From Alloyangia pacifica (GTDB lineage: Bacteria; Pseudomonadota; Alphaproteobacteria; Rhodobacterales; Rhodobacteraceae), in the NCBI RefSeq assembly GCF_003111685.1, contig NZ_CP022190.1:1140001-1204000 (forward strand): a DNA stretch of 64,000 bases. The letters are read 5' to 3'. Position 1 is the first letter of the stretch; every line of letters begins with the position of its first letter. A program made the position numbers and the translations under genes. The notes beneath the pieces were generated by a model. The model searched no databases. It saw nothing but the letters and a program-made list of their open reading frames with translations, and was not told the DNA's origin. Of this stretch, positions 16,970 to 25,970 are shown piece after piece.

Positions 16970-17935
16970 TCACTCTGCGGCAAGGCCGGCGGGTGTGTAC
17001 TCGACCCCGTTCGCCTTCTGGATCTGGCGGATGACCTTCCACTGATCCTTGTAGGTGATCGGGATGAACTTGCTGACCCCGCTGAACTCCTCGCCAAGCG
17101 CGGTCCCCGCGAAATCGAAGCTGAAGAAGGCCTCCTCGATCTTCTCCTTCAGTTCCGGCGTCAGGTCGTGGGCATAGGCGTAAGAGGTGGTCGGGAAGGG
17201 ATCGCTTTCCCAGACGATGCGCACCTCGGCGGGATCGTAGAGCCCGCGCTCGGCCATCCGGTCGACCACTTCCGAGGCGACGGGCGCGGCGTCGTAGTCG
17301 CCCGCGACCACGCCCAGCATCGACTGGTCGTGGCTGCCAGAATAGACCACCTCGTAATCCTCGTCGGGCACCACGCCCAGATCGGGGAACAATGCGCGCG
17401 GCGCGAGGTTGCCGGAGTTCGAGGTCGGCGAGGTATGCGCGATGCGCTTGCCGGCGAGGTCCGGCACCTGCTGGATGTCGCTGTCGGCCTGGGTGTAGAT
17501 CTGCAGCTTGTAGCCGAACTGCCCGTCGTCCCCCCCCATGATCGCGAAGGGCACCGCCCCGGCGAGGTTCACTGCAAAGGGCGTGGGACCGGTCGAGAAA
17601 CCGGCGATATGCAGGCGACCCGAACGCATCGCCTCGACCTCGGCGGAGTTGGACTGCACCGCGAAGAACTGCACGTCCTTGCCGGTGACCTCCTCAAGAT
17701 GCGCGATGAAGGGCTGCCAGATATCCTCGTAGATGGCCGGGTCCTCGACCGGCGTGTAGGCAAAAACAAGGGTGCCGGGATCCTTCAGATCGCCCGCGTC
17801 TGTTGGCGCGTCTGCGACCAAGTCACCGTCGGCGTCGGTGTACTGGCTGTCGAGCGCCGCGGTTTCTTCCTGAGCAAATGCCGCCCCGGCCGACAGGGCC
17901 AGCGATACGAGCAGACTCGTGGTGTGCCTAAGCAT
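16970..17935 (-). CDS. phnD: Phosphate/phosphite/phosphonate ABC binding protein (PhnD family)
   Basis: A 321-residue periplasmic protein. The start is the ATG at 17935, which begins a signal peptide (MLRHTTSLLVSLALSAGAAFAQ). After a linker rich in Asp/Ala, the PhnD/type-2 periplasmic fold runs from about residue 50 (LVFAYTPVEDPAIYEDIWQPF), with the conserved HTSPTSNSGNLAPRALF ligand-loop segment near residue 180. It is the first gene of phnDCEE-HAD. No C-P lyase, phosphonatase or AEP transaminase is present in the window, so the ligand (phosphonate, phosphite or a phosphate ester) is open. Confidence 0.88.
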   Translation of the reverse strand: MLRHTTSLLVSLALSAGAAFAQEETAALDSQYTDADGDLVADAPTDAGDLKDPGTLVFAYTPVEDPAIYEDIWQPFIAHLEEVTGKDVQFFAVQSNSAEVEAMRSGRLHIAGFSTGPTPFAVNLAGAVPFAIMGGDDGQFGYKLQIYTQADSDIQQVPDLAGKRIAHTSPTSNSGNLAPRALFPDLGVVPDEDYEVVYSGSHDQSMLGVVAGDYDAAPVASEVVDRMAERGLYDPAEVRIVWESDPFPTTSYAYAHDLTPELKEKIEEAFFSFDFAGTALGEEFSGVSKFIPITYKDQWKVIRQIQKANGVEYTPAGLAAE

Positions 17936-18017
17936 GTGATGTCCTCCTCCCAAAGGGCATGTTCTGCGTCTGGCCCCTGTGTCCTCCGGCCAGTCCAGCG
18001 GGATCACATCACCTTTA

Positions 18018-18033
18018 TGTTGGATATGCAACA
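18018..18033. promoter_or_regulatory. Candidate DeoR operator
   Basis: Inverted repeat TGTTG-N6-CAACA in the 160-base region between the divergent phnD-type and DeoR genes. The repeat-type and AT-rich setting fit a regulator site; assignment to DeoR is inferred from position only. Confidence 0.4.
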
Positions 18034-18094
18034 AACTGGTCGTACTTTTCTGCGAAACTCAAGGCTGCGACATACGAAGGGGAGCCCGGGCACG

Positions 18095-18880
18095 GTGGAC
18101 CAGACAAGTGGCGAGCGGCGTTTGAAAAAACAGGAGCGGCACGCGCAAATCCTGCTGCAACTGAAACTCAGGCCGCACGTGCGGGTCGCGGAGCTTGCCG
18201 CCCTGTTCGGCGTGACCACAGAGACAGTACGCCGTGACATCGGCGCACTCGAGCGCGACGGGCTGTTGGAGCGCGCCCATGGCGGCGCTTCGGCGCCGCA
18301 TCCCGGCGGGCACCGCGATCTTGACGCGCGCCGACGGGAACGGGTCGCCGAGCGCGAGCGGCTCGGCCGCTTTGCCGCGTCGCTGGTGCGCGACGGCGAT
18401 GCGATCATGATCGACGCGGGCTCGACGACGATGGTCTTCGCCCGCTTCCTCGCCTTCGCGGAAACCCGGGTCACGGCGATCACCAACAGCCTACAGATCG
18501 GTATGATCCTCGGCCAGAGCGCCAATGCGCGCGTGCTTCTCGCGCCGGGAAGCTACCTGCCGCAGGAGGCGGCGGTGGTCGGCGTCGACACATGCGACTA
18601 TCTTGCGCGCTACCACGTGGACTCGTGTTTTCTCGGAGCGGCTGGCCTCAGCGAAGCGGGTGTGACCGAGGCGGTGGACGGTTTTGCTCCGGTCAAGCAG
18701 GCGATGATGCGGCACTCCACGTCGTGCCGGTTTCTCATCGACGCAGGCAAGTTCGGGCGCACCCGGTTGAACCTTGTCACGCCGCTTGACGAAATGGATA
18801 CGCTGGTCAGTGACCGCGCCCCGGAGGGCGCGCTTGCGGCACGTCTCTCCGAGAGCGGGGTCAGCATCCTCGTACCCTAG
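18095..18880 (+). CDS. DeoR-family transcriptional regulator
   Basis: A 261-residue repressor starting at the GTG at 18095 behind AAGGGGAG; the frame stays open far upstream but that part is antisense to the phn genes. N-terminal DeoR winged helix: QERHAQILLQL, then VRVAELAALFGVTTETVRRDI (about residues 14-50). A C-terminal sugar-phosphate-sensing domain follows, with DAGSTTM near residue 108 and a DxxK-type FLIDAGKFG near the end. It is divergent from the phnDCEE operon, yet it also heads toward the decayed polyol locus, so its original target could be either. Confidence 0.88.
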   Translation: MDQTSGERRLKKQERHAQILLQLKLRPHVRVAELAALFGVTTETVRRDIGALERDGLLERAHGGASAPHPGGHRDLDARRRERVAERERLGRFAASLVRDGDAIMIDAGSTTMVFARFLAFAETRVTAITNSLQIGMILGQSANARVLLAPGSYLPQEAAVVGVDTCDYLARYHVDSCFLGAAGLSEAGVTEAVDGFAPVKQAMMRHSTSCRFLIDAGKFGRTRLNLVTPLDEMDTLVSDRAPEGALAARLSESGVSILVP

Positions 18881-18907
18881 GGCCTCCCGACTCGGTGCTT
18901 TATTTCG

Positions 18908-19470
18908 GCTGCGTACAGCAAGGGCAGCCAAGCCTTTGCTTGCGAAACGGTGTTTTCGGACACACCCGATTACGACACCACCAAGCAAATCGCCTCTTTC
19001 GAGCACGACATGGTGAAACAGCCGGCGGGTCTTCTGCTGCATCCGATGCAGCCGGACCCGTTCATCGAACCGATCAACCGCGCCATCTCAGATGGCACGC
19101 AGGTGGTGACCTTTGCGGCGGATTCTCCGAAATCCAACCGCAGCGCCTCTATCACCTCCGACAACCTGGCCGAGGCGAAATTTGCTGCCGAGGAAATCGT
19201 CAAGCAGATCGGCGAGACGGGCTCCGCCGGGGGCGCGGTCGCGGCGATCCTCGAAGCCAAGTCGGACGTGCTGGTCATGCATGCGGATATCACCCCGGCG
19301 ACGCTCGAGCACATCAAGGCCGGCAAGATCCACATGGCGCTGAGCCCGAATCAGGGCATACAGGGGTTCATGGGGTTCATGGCGACCTTCATGGCGGCGC
19401 ATTCCGAAGTCTTCGATCCGTTCAACGACCACCGGACCTCGGGTTACAACCCGGTGCAGATCCCCCTCAT
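18908..19470 (+). pseudogene. Sugar ABC binding protein remnant (Peripla_BP_4)
   Basis: A coding frame lacking a signal peptide and first domain strand. It reads QPAGLLLHPMQP, FIEPINRAISDGTQVVTFAADSP, then LAEAKFAAEEIVKQIG, and AALSPNQG-like and [12 protein letters not shown] segments, all standard for ribose-type binding proteins. The C-terminus is cut at about 19470, where the frame runs straight into an ABC ATPase fragment. Both ends are gone, so it is a remnant although the frame remains open. Confidence 0.75.
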
Positions 19471-19905
19471 CGACGGTATCCTCCAGCCCGACGGCGGCGA
19501 GATCCTCTGGGAAGGTGAGCCGGTCCGTATTGCATCACCAAGCGCCGCACAGCAGCTCGGGATCGGGCTGGCGCATCAGGAAATCGCCCTCTGCCCGGAT
19601 ATCTCGGTGGCCGAGAACATGTTCATGGCCGTCACCAACCAGAGCCGCCGCTTCCTTATGGATGCCGCCTCGCTCAAGCAGAAAGCCCGCGCCGTGCTGG
19701 GCCCAGCTGAGCGACATCGACCCGGGTGCGATCGCTCGGGACCTGCCGATATCGCATCAGCAGCTGGTCGAGATCGCCAAGACGCTGACGCTCGACTGCA
19801 AGGTCCTGATCCTCGACGAGCCGACCGCCGCACTGACAGACCACGAGGTACAGGCCCTCTTTGGGATCATGCAAAGAATGTCGGCGCAGGGCAGGGCGTC
19901 ATCCG
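19471..19905 (+). pseudogene. Sugar ABC ATPase remnant (RbsA-like)
   Basis: Starts mid-domain at [19 protein letters not shown] and runs through [26 protein letters not shown] (the Q-loop region). It changes frame near 19700 and continues as [16 protein letters not shown] (signature region), then [24 protein letters not shown] (Walker B). The Walker A half and the whole second ATPase domain are absent. Clearly non-functional. Confidence 0.8.
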
Positions 19906-19944
19906 CGGGTCGATCCTGCTCACCGCGGTCTCCATCGATCACCG

Positions 19945-20405
19945 CATGAACAATAAGCGCGACGCCGGGGGCAAGGCGCTGAGCGCGGTCGTCGAGACCC
20001 TCGACGTCACCGTCGTGCCGCTCACCGGCGGGGTGCAGGACAAGGTCTACACGGATGTGAACCATCTCGTGGCGCGCATGGCAGAACGGCTCGGCGGCAA
20101 GCCGATCCTGATCCACACGCCGCTCTTTGCCGAGAACCGGGCGCAGCGTGACATGCTGACTGGCATGGCGCCGATCAAGCGGGTCTTCGACCTTGCCCGC
20201 ACTGCCAATGTCGCGTTCACCGGCATCGGCTCGGTCGAGCCGCGCGGATCGAGCTGCTACGACCTCAATCCGGTGCCCGAAGCCGATCGCAAGATGCTCG
20301 TGGGCATGGGGATCGCCGCCGAGTTCATGGCGCATCTGATCGGCATCAACGGGCAGGTGGCGGACTACGAGCGCAACCAGCGCCTCGTGGCCCTGCATCC
20401 GCATG
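19945..20405 (+). pseudogene. SorC-family regulator remnant (sugar-binding domain)
   Basis: About 150 codons of the SorC effector domain: ETLDVTVVPLTGGVQ, DVNHLVARMAERLGGKPILI, NVAFTGIGSVEP, then DLNPVPEADRKMLVGMGIAAEFMAHLIGINGQ. The N-terminal DNA-binding domain and start are missing, and it is joined directly to the preceding ATPase scrap. SorC regulators such as EryD govern polyol and sugar operons, which fits the neighbouring GlpD-like fragment. Confidence 0.7.
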
Positions 20406-20409
20406 ACAC

Positions 20410-20500
20410 GGCGCCCGCCTACGGGCAGGGGCTGGCCGAGGAGATCGTCGGCAAGGCCCTCGTGGGGCGCCGCGACAAGGTTGTGCTGGCGACGAAGCGA
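20410..20500 (+). pseudogene. Aldo/keto reductase scrap
   Basis: About 27 codons in the same frame as the SorC remnant read AYGQGLAEEIVGKALVGRRD then KVVLATK. This is the conserved aldo/keto reductase segment (xYGxGxsEexvGkAL ... RdkvvlaTK) that follows the catalytic Tyr. Nothing else of the gene survives. Confidence 0.55.
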
Positions 20501-21730
20501 CGTCTGCTCGGAGGTCAGCGCAGCCCCCTCGAGGATGATCCACGGCGGCCTGCGCTATCTCGAGAACGGCGAATTCGGGCTGGTGAAGGAGTCACGCGCG
20601 GAGCGCGGCGCGCTGCCAATGAAGATCGGCCTGATGCTCTACGATCCTGTGACCCGCGGGCGTGGCGCCCTGCCCCCGCACCAGGCCCGCAACGGCAGGG
20701 CAACAGGCCAGAACTGGTCGGCCTCCTACCAGATGCGTGGATTTCCTATCACGAACGCCTCGGTCTCGAACTCGTGGACGACACCGCACGGATGGCGCCG
20801 GAGTCGCCTGCCCTGACCTATGAAGAGCTCGCCCGCGACGGGGATCGTTTCAGGTTGACCGATCTTGAGACCGGAGAGGGTTTGCCCATCGCGGCGCGCT
20901 TGCTTGTTAACGCCGCTGGCGCCTGGCTCGACGAGGTGCGGTGGGACGACGACGCGCGGAGCGGCGCCCCCATGGTGTCGGGAACACAGCGATCACACGT
21001 CATCCTCGACAACCCCGCGCTGCGCGCAGCGCTCGGTGGTCACATGATCTACTTCGAAAACTTCGACGGGCGGGTCTGCATCATCTTTCCCTACCTTGGC
21101 AAGGTGCTTGCCGGCTCCACCGACATCCGCGTCGAGATACCGACGCGGACCGCCAGCACCGAGCCGGAGCGCCGCTATATGCTCGAAGCGGTCGGGAGGC
21201 TCTTTCCCGGGTTACCGTTCGCGGAGGAGGATACCGTTTTCAGCTACAGCGGGATAAGGCCCCTGCCCCAAAGCAACCACGCCTTCACCGGCCGCATCTC
21301 GCGCAGGCATTACCCCACCGGATCGACGGCACGGTGCCGCAGATCTGCATGGTCGGGGGCAAGGGGACGACCTTCCAGGCCTTTGCCGAGCAGACGACCG
21401 ACGTCGTGCTCGCCGAATTCGGACGCATGCGTGCGGCGTGCACTGGGACCCTGCCGATCGGCGGTGGGCGCGATTTTCCCGGAAGCGCCGCACTTCGGCC
21501 AGCGCTAAGGCAACGCTTCGGCGTTTCGGAAGACCGCGCCGCGCGCATGGCCGAAACCTATGGACCCCGCGCGCAGGATGTTCTGGCGTTCTGCGCCGAC
21601 CGCGGCGATGACCTGCCGCTGACGAGCGATTGCACCCTGACCGCCGCCGAGATTGCCTGGGTGACCGCGCACGACCGCGCCCTGCACCTGTCGGACGTCG
21701 TGCTTCAGAGAATTTTTCGACGTGGTCTCA
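20500..21730 (+). pseudogene. GlpD-like FAD-dependent polyol-phosphate dehydrogenase remnant
   Basis: Fragments in three frames. The first reads SRMIHGGLRYLENGEFGLVKESRAER (FAD-domain segment, about 20520-20620) followed by LMLYDPVTRGRGALPPH. The second, about 20740-21310, reads YHERLGLELVDDTARM, RLLVNAAGAWLDEV, FENFDGRVCIIFPYLGKVLAG and YSGIRPL. A frameshift near 21310 then gives PQICMVGGKGTTFQAFAEQ and the C-terminal cap to about 21725. The family includes glycerol-3-phosphate and erythritol-phosphate (EryB-type) dehydrogenases. The N-terminal dinucleotide motif is lost. Confidence 0.8.
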
Positions 21731-21751
21731 AGCGCCATGGGATAGGGGGTG

Positions 21752-22045
21752 GTCGCGCCCGAGGAGGCATCGATCATCGTCGGGGCGGGAACCCCGGGCT
21801 GCGCCTTTGCCAACTGGCTGAGCGCCGACCCGAAGTGCCGCGTGCTCTTGTTCGAGGCCGACGGCGTTGGAAGCTGGCCCGGCGCCGCTGGTCCCCCAGG
21901 CTGCGTGCAGGGGGGTGAACGGCCCGCGGGTGGTGGATGCCTCTAGCTCACGCCCCGGATCGCGCCCAGCAACACCGACTCCACGACTGTTACGACCGCC
22001 GAGAAAGCTACTGACTTGATCCTGCATCCTGAAAGCTGTGTGGTT
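21752..22045 (+). pseudogene. GMC oxidoreductase with its centre deleted
   Basis: The front reads [22 protein letters not shown] then [10 protein letters not shown], the FAD-binding start of glucose-methanol-choline oxidoreductases. About 40 bases later the extreme C-terminus appears: [11 protein letters not shown], then after a small shift TPRIAPSNTDSTT and AEKATDLIL. About 450 central codons are missing. The remnant shows the gene was removed by one internal deletion rather than by gradual decay. Confidence 0.75.
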
Positions 22046-22348
22046 TGGCTTGCTACGCTTCTCAGCACCCATCACCCATCACCCGTCGTGCAGTCTAGGC
22101 ATTGCCGCGTCCAGAGCGCAGCCTCGACCGGCGCGACTGGCGCGGTCGCGCCATCGCTTGATGCCGGAGGCGCTCTGCGCCAGACCATTTCCGGTCGCGT
22201 TCTTCTGGCAAGGGTTCGAAACGAAGGCGCCCGGTCACCTCGATCCCTGACGCCCTCTGCTCGCTCGGGTCGGCAAGGCGGGTTCCACCCATCCGGACCT
22301 TGTTCCCAAGCTCGATGCGATCAGAGGGCTTGCACCACTGGATGCAGG
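22046..22348. other. Intergenic region, no gene recognised
   Basis: About 300 bases between the GMC remnant and the end of the xylulokinase gene. A short imperfect CACCCATC repeat lies near 22069-22085; I see no coding family motif and no convincing terminator. Confidence 0.5.
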
Positions 22349-23800
22349 CTATTGAACCGACCGGATCGCGGCGTAGGCACCTCGGAACCGCTGGTAGGCA
22401 TCGTCGAAGGCGGAGCGCAGCGCCGGCTCGGGCGCGATCTCTTCGCGGATCGCCGGCGTGGACATCACATCCTCGACCCGGTGAGCACCCGAGGCGACCA
22501 TTCCGAGCCGCGCCGCCCCAAGTGCCGCACCGAACTCGCCGCCGCTCGGCAGATCCAGCGTCACGTCGAGCGCCGTGGCGATCAGCTTGAGCCAGTAGCG
22601 CGACCCAGTGCCGCCGCCGATGGCGATGAGCCGGTCGAGACGCAGGCCGGTCACTTCCAGCGCGGCCTGGCTGTCGCGCAGCCCGAAGGTGACGCCCTCG
22701 AGCACTGCCCGCGTGAGGTCGTCGCGGGTGGTTTCCGCCCCGAGCCCGGTGAAACTGCCGCGGATCTCGGCGTCGTTGTGCGGTGTTCGCTCGCCAGACA
22801 GGTAGGGCAGGAAGCGGACGCGACCGGGTGCGCGCAGCGTCTCGCCCAAAGGCGCCGTGAGCTCTTTCGGCGTGGTGCCGGTGATCCGCGCGAGCCAGTT
22901 GAGACTATCGGTTGCCGACAGCATCACCCCCATCTGGTACCAGCGTCCGGGCACCGCGTGGCAGAAGGTGTGCAGCGCGGTTTCGGGCGCCGGGCGGTAA
23001 CCGTCGCGCGCTGCCAAAAGCACCCCCGAGGTGCCGAGCGAGACGAACCCCTGGCCCTCGTTCATCGCACCGATGCCGCAAGCCGCGGCGGCGTTGTCGC
23101 CTGCCCCTGCGGCGATCACCACCTCGCCCGACACACCCCAGCGTGCGGCCAGCTCCGGCTTCAGCCGCCTGCCGGGCTCGCACCCCTCGAGCAACTGGGG
23201 CATCTGCTCGCGCCGCATTCCCCCCGCCTCCAGCAGCTCTTCGGACCAGTCGCGTGCGCCGGTGTCGAGCCATGAGGTGCCGGCGCTGTCGGACATGTCG
23301 GCGAAATAGCTGCCGGTCAGGTGGTAATTCATGTAGGCGGCCGGCAGCAGCACCTTGGCAACCTTGGAGAAATTCTCTGGCTCGTGCTTGCGCACCCAGG
23401 CGAGCTTCGGCGCGGTGAAGCCGGGAAAGACGATATTGCCCGAAAGGTCGCGGACGCCCTCCATGGCATCCAGCTCCGCCGCCTCGATATGCGAGCGGGT
23501 ATCGTTCCACAGGATGCAGGGGCGGATCACCTTTCCCGCCGCGTCGAGCAGCGTGGCCCCATGCATGTGGCCGGCGACGCCGATACCGCGAAGCCCGGCG
23601 AACTCGGGATGGGCCGCGCGCAGCTCCTCGACCGCGGCGTCGAGCGCGGCAATCCACTCTGCGGGATCCTGCTCCGACCAGCCCGAATGCGGATGCTGCG
23701 CCTCATACGTATTCTCGGCGGCGCCGAGCGGCGCACCGCCTTCGTCCACCAGAAGGGCGCGCAGCCCCGATGTGCCAAGATCGACACCCAAGTATGCCAT
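22349..23800 (-). CDS. xylB: Xylulokinase
   Basis: A 483-residue FGGY-family sugar kinase that phosphorylates D-xylulose to xylulose-5-phosphate. The N-terminal phosphate-1 motif is GVDLGTSG with D7. GHMHGATLLD (about residues 78-86) matches the xylulokinase substrate region, and D235 in GAGDNAAAACG is the catalytic base. Length equals the E. coli enzyme (about 484). It is the last gene of the leftward sugar operon; xylose isomerase, its metabolic partner, is in the divergent operon (39888-41183). Confidence 0.93.
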   Translation of the reverse strand: MAYLGVDLGTSGLRALLVDEGGAPLGAAENTYEAQHPHSGWSEQDPAEWIAALDAAVEELRAAHPEFAGLRGIGVAGHMHGATLLDAAGKVIRPCILWNDTRSHIEAAELDAMEGVRDLSGNIVFPGFTAPKLAWVRKHEPENFSKVAKVLLPAAYMNYHLTGSYFADMSDSAGTSWLDTGARDWSEELLEAGGMRREQMPQLLEGCEPGRRLKPELAARWGVSGEVVIAAGAGDNAAAACGIGAMNEGQGFVSLGTSGVLLAARDGYRPAPETALHTFCHAVPGRWYQMGVMLSATDSLNWLARITGTTPKELTAPLGETLRAPGRVRFLPYLSGERTPHNDAEIRGSFTGLGAETTRDDLTRAVLEGVTFGLRDSQAALEVTGLRLDRLIAIGGGTGSRYWLKLIATALDVTLDLPSGGEFGAALGAARLGMVASGAHRVEDVMSTPAIREEIAPEPALRSAFDDAYQRFRGAYAAIRSVQ

Positions 23801-23946
23801 TCTATTCTCTCCCGTGAGCGGTCACAGCACGAGGCACGCCCCGCTGCTGAGACCGACATCACCCTGCCGGCCTCGCTGGTCCGCACAGTTTCGCGTCATG
23901 TGATCTGATCGTGTCGCAAACGCCGTCCGTGGCGCTGCGGGCGTAT

Positions 23947-23972
23947 CCGGGCGGGCATCCCTGCCCGCCCGG
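23947..23972 (-). repeat. Intercistronic stem-loop after sugar binding-protein gene
   Basis: Perfect 11-bp arms CCGGGCGGGCA and TGCCCGCCCGG around a 4-base loop, ten bases past the stop of the binding-protein gene and 146 bases before the xylulokinase start. No T-run, so read-through into xylB is expected. Confidence 0.7.
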
Positions 23973-23982
23973 TCAAGACCCC

Positions 23983-24939
23983 TTAGAAGGGGCTGTCAGG
24001 GTAGTAGAACTGCTCGGCGTTCTCGGGGGTGATCAGCACCGATCCGATGGTGAAGGTGCCCGAGACCGGCGCGTTCGAGGTCAAACCGACCGCGGTCAGC
24101 TCGATCGCCGTGGCGATCATCGACGGCGGGTAGGTCACGTCGGCGGGGATCATCGCGTCGCCATCCATCACGCGCTTGATCATCTCCTTCATGCCGGCGC
24201 CGCCGAGCACGAACTTGACGTCATCGCGCCCGGCCGCATCGATCGCCGCCAGCACACCTACCGCCATGTCGTCATCCGAGGCCCAGACCGCATCGATCTG
24301 CTCATGCTTGGACAGGAAGTCCTGCATGACGTTGAAGCTGTCATCGCGGTTCCAGTTGCCGTGCTCCATGTCGATGACCTCGATGCCCGAGCCCTCGATC
24401 GCCTGCTGGAACCCTTCGACCCGCTCGTTGTCGATGGTGGTGGGAATGCCGCGCAGGACGACGATCTTCCCGCCTTCGGGCATCTGCGAGACCATGTATT
24501 CGCCCGAGACGCGCCCGAAGCCGGGGTTGTCACCAGCGACGTAGAGGTCCTCGATCCCCTCCACCGATAGGCCGCGGTCCACCACGGTGACCCAGGCGCC
24601 GCTCTCGGCGACGGCCTGCACCGGCGGCGTCAGCGGGTCGGATTCGAAGGGCAGCACGACCAGCGCGTCGATGCCGCGCGTCGCCACCATGTCCTCGATG
24701 TCGTTGACCTGCTTGCCCGGATCAGAGGCCGTGGCGAGCACGAAATCGAGCTGCGGATAGACCTCCTCGAGCCGCTCGACGGTCTGCTGCGCGTGGAAGT
24801 TCATGCCGCCCGCCCAGCCATGGGTCGCCGCGGGGATCGACACGCCGATCACCTTGGTCTCGCCATCCTGCGCCAGCGCTCCTCCTGCGCCGAGCGCCAA
24901 GGCCGTGCATCCGGCCAGCAGCGTCTTCATGTAAGACAT
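23983..24939 (-). CDS. Sugar ABC transporter binding protein (RbsB type)
   Basis: A 318-residue periplasmic binding protein of the Peripla_BP_4 type. Signal peptide MSYMKTLLAGCTALALGAGGALA. The mature fold has VIGVSIPAATHGWAGGM (first strand and ligand loop), DIEDMVATRGIDALVVLPF, and the hinge region AVWASDDDMAVGVLAAIDAAG. It delivers a pentose-like sugar or polyol to the adjoining RbsC/RbsA-type proteins. The order in transcription is ATPase, permease, binding protein, kinase. Confidence 0.9.
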   Translation of the reverse strand: MSYMKTLLAGCTALALGAGGALAQDGETKVIGVSIPAATHGWAGGMNFHAQQTVERLEEVYPQLDFVLATASDPGKQVNDIEDMVATRGIDALVVLPFESDPLTPPVQAVAESGAWVTVVDRGLSVEGIEDLYVAGDNPGFGRVSGEYMVSQMPEGGKIVVLRGIPTTIDNERVEGFQQAIEGSGIEVIDMEHGNWNRDDSFNVMQDFLSKHEQIDAVWASDDDMAVGVLAAIDAAGRDDVKFVLGGAGMKEMIKRVMDGDAMIPADVTYPPSMIATAIELTAVGLTSNAPVSGTFTIGSVLITPENAEQFYYPDSPF

Positions 24940-24968
24940 TTCGGTTCCTCCCTAAGGTTGGCGCAGGG

Positions 24969-25970
24969 TTATCCCTTTGCCTTGGCTTCCCGCTGCAAGA
25001 TCACCGCGAGAATGATGATGACCCCCTGGATCGCGCCGTTGAGATAGGGCGAGACCAGGTCGGTCAGATTCAGGATGTTGTCGATCATGCTCAGGATCAG
25101 CACGCCGATCACCGTGCCCCAGACCCGGCCGAAACCGCCCTTGAGGATGGTGCCGCCGATGATCACCGCCGCGATCGCCTCGAGCTCCCACAACACGCCG
25201 GTCGAGGCCGAGGCCGAGCCGAGCCGCGGCACATACATGATCGTCGCCACGCCGACGAGCATTCCCAGCATGGCATAGGTCATCAGCCGGGTGCGGTTAA
25301 CGTTGACGTTCGAATAATGCGCCACGCTCTCGTTCGATCCGATCGCCGCGCAGTGCCGGCCGAAGCGGGCGCGGCTCATCAGAACCTCGCCGACGATGAC
25401 CGTGAGCGCGAAGACGATGATCGGCCAGCTGATCCCGAAGAGCCCGCCGAAGTAGACCGGCCGGTAGAAGGTGCGCAGCCCGAAATCGAGGCTCAGCGTG
25501 CCGCCGTCCGCCAGCCAGGTGACAAGGCTGCGGTAGATGCCCATGCTGCCGAGCGTGACGATGAAGGCCTCGATCCCCAGCGTGGTGATCAGGAAACCGT
25601 TGATCAACCCTGCGGCGATCCCCGCCAACAGCGCCACCGCCATGCCCAGCAGAATGATCGGGATGCCGACCCCAAGGACCGGCAGCGCCGCGTTCATCAC
25701 CAGGATCATCAGCCCCGCGATGAAGGCCGCCATCGAGCCCACCGACAGGTCAAGCCCGCCGGCGGTGATCACGAAGGTCATGCCCACCGCGATGATGCCG
25801 ATGAAGGCGGAGCGGGCCAGCACGTTGGTGATGTTGGCGGCGCTGAGGAAGTTGGAGTTCAGCGCGGTCCCCACCACGATCAGCACCAGAAGCGCGATCA
25901 CCGGCCCCAGAACGCTCATCGAGGGGAGCGCCCTGCGAGGCTTGGTCGCCGCAGTTTCGGTCGTCATCAT
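24969..25970 (-). CDS. Sugar ABC permease (RbsC type)
   Basis: A 333-residue permease with about ten hydrophobic helices. It contains the RbsC signatures GGLDLSVGSMAAFIAGL (about residues 70-86) and the coupling-loop segment ARFGRHCAAIGSNESVAHYSNVNVNR. The start overlaps the ATPase stop by four bases. It probably forms a homodimeric channel. Confidence 0.9.
   Translation of the reverse strand: MMTTETAATKPRRALPSMSVLGPVIALLVLIVVGTALNSNFLSAANITNVLARSAFIGIIAVGMTFVITAGGLDLSVGSMAAFIAGLMILVMNAALPVLGVGIPIILLGMAVALLAGIAAGLINGFLITTLGIEAFIVTLGSMGIYRSLVTWLADGGTLSLDFGLRTFYRPVYFGGLFGISWPIIVFALTVIVGEVLMSRARFGRHCAAIGSNESVAHYSNVNVNRTRLMTYAMLGMLVGVATIMYVPRLGSASASTGVLWELEAIAAVIIGGTILKGGFGRVWGTVIGVLILSMIDNILNLTDLVSPYLNGAIQGVIIILAVILQREAKAKG

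Noticed and set aside
16175..18094. Very long rightward open frame leading into the DeoR gene
   Set aside because: It is antisense to phnC and phnD, is rich in Arg/Gly/His shadows, and only the last 261 codons (from GTG 18095 with a ribosome site) match a family.
18950..21508. A single 852-residue chimeric protein
   Set aside because: It joins parts of four unrelated families with missing ends and out-of-frame pieces; it is a chain of pseudogenes, not a real multidomain protein.
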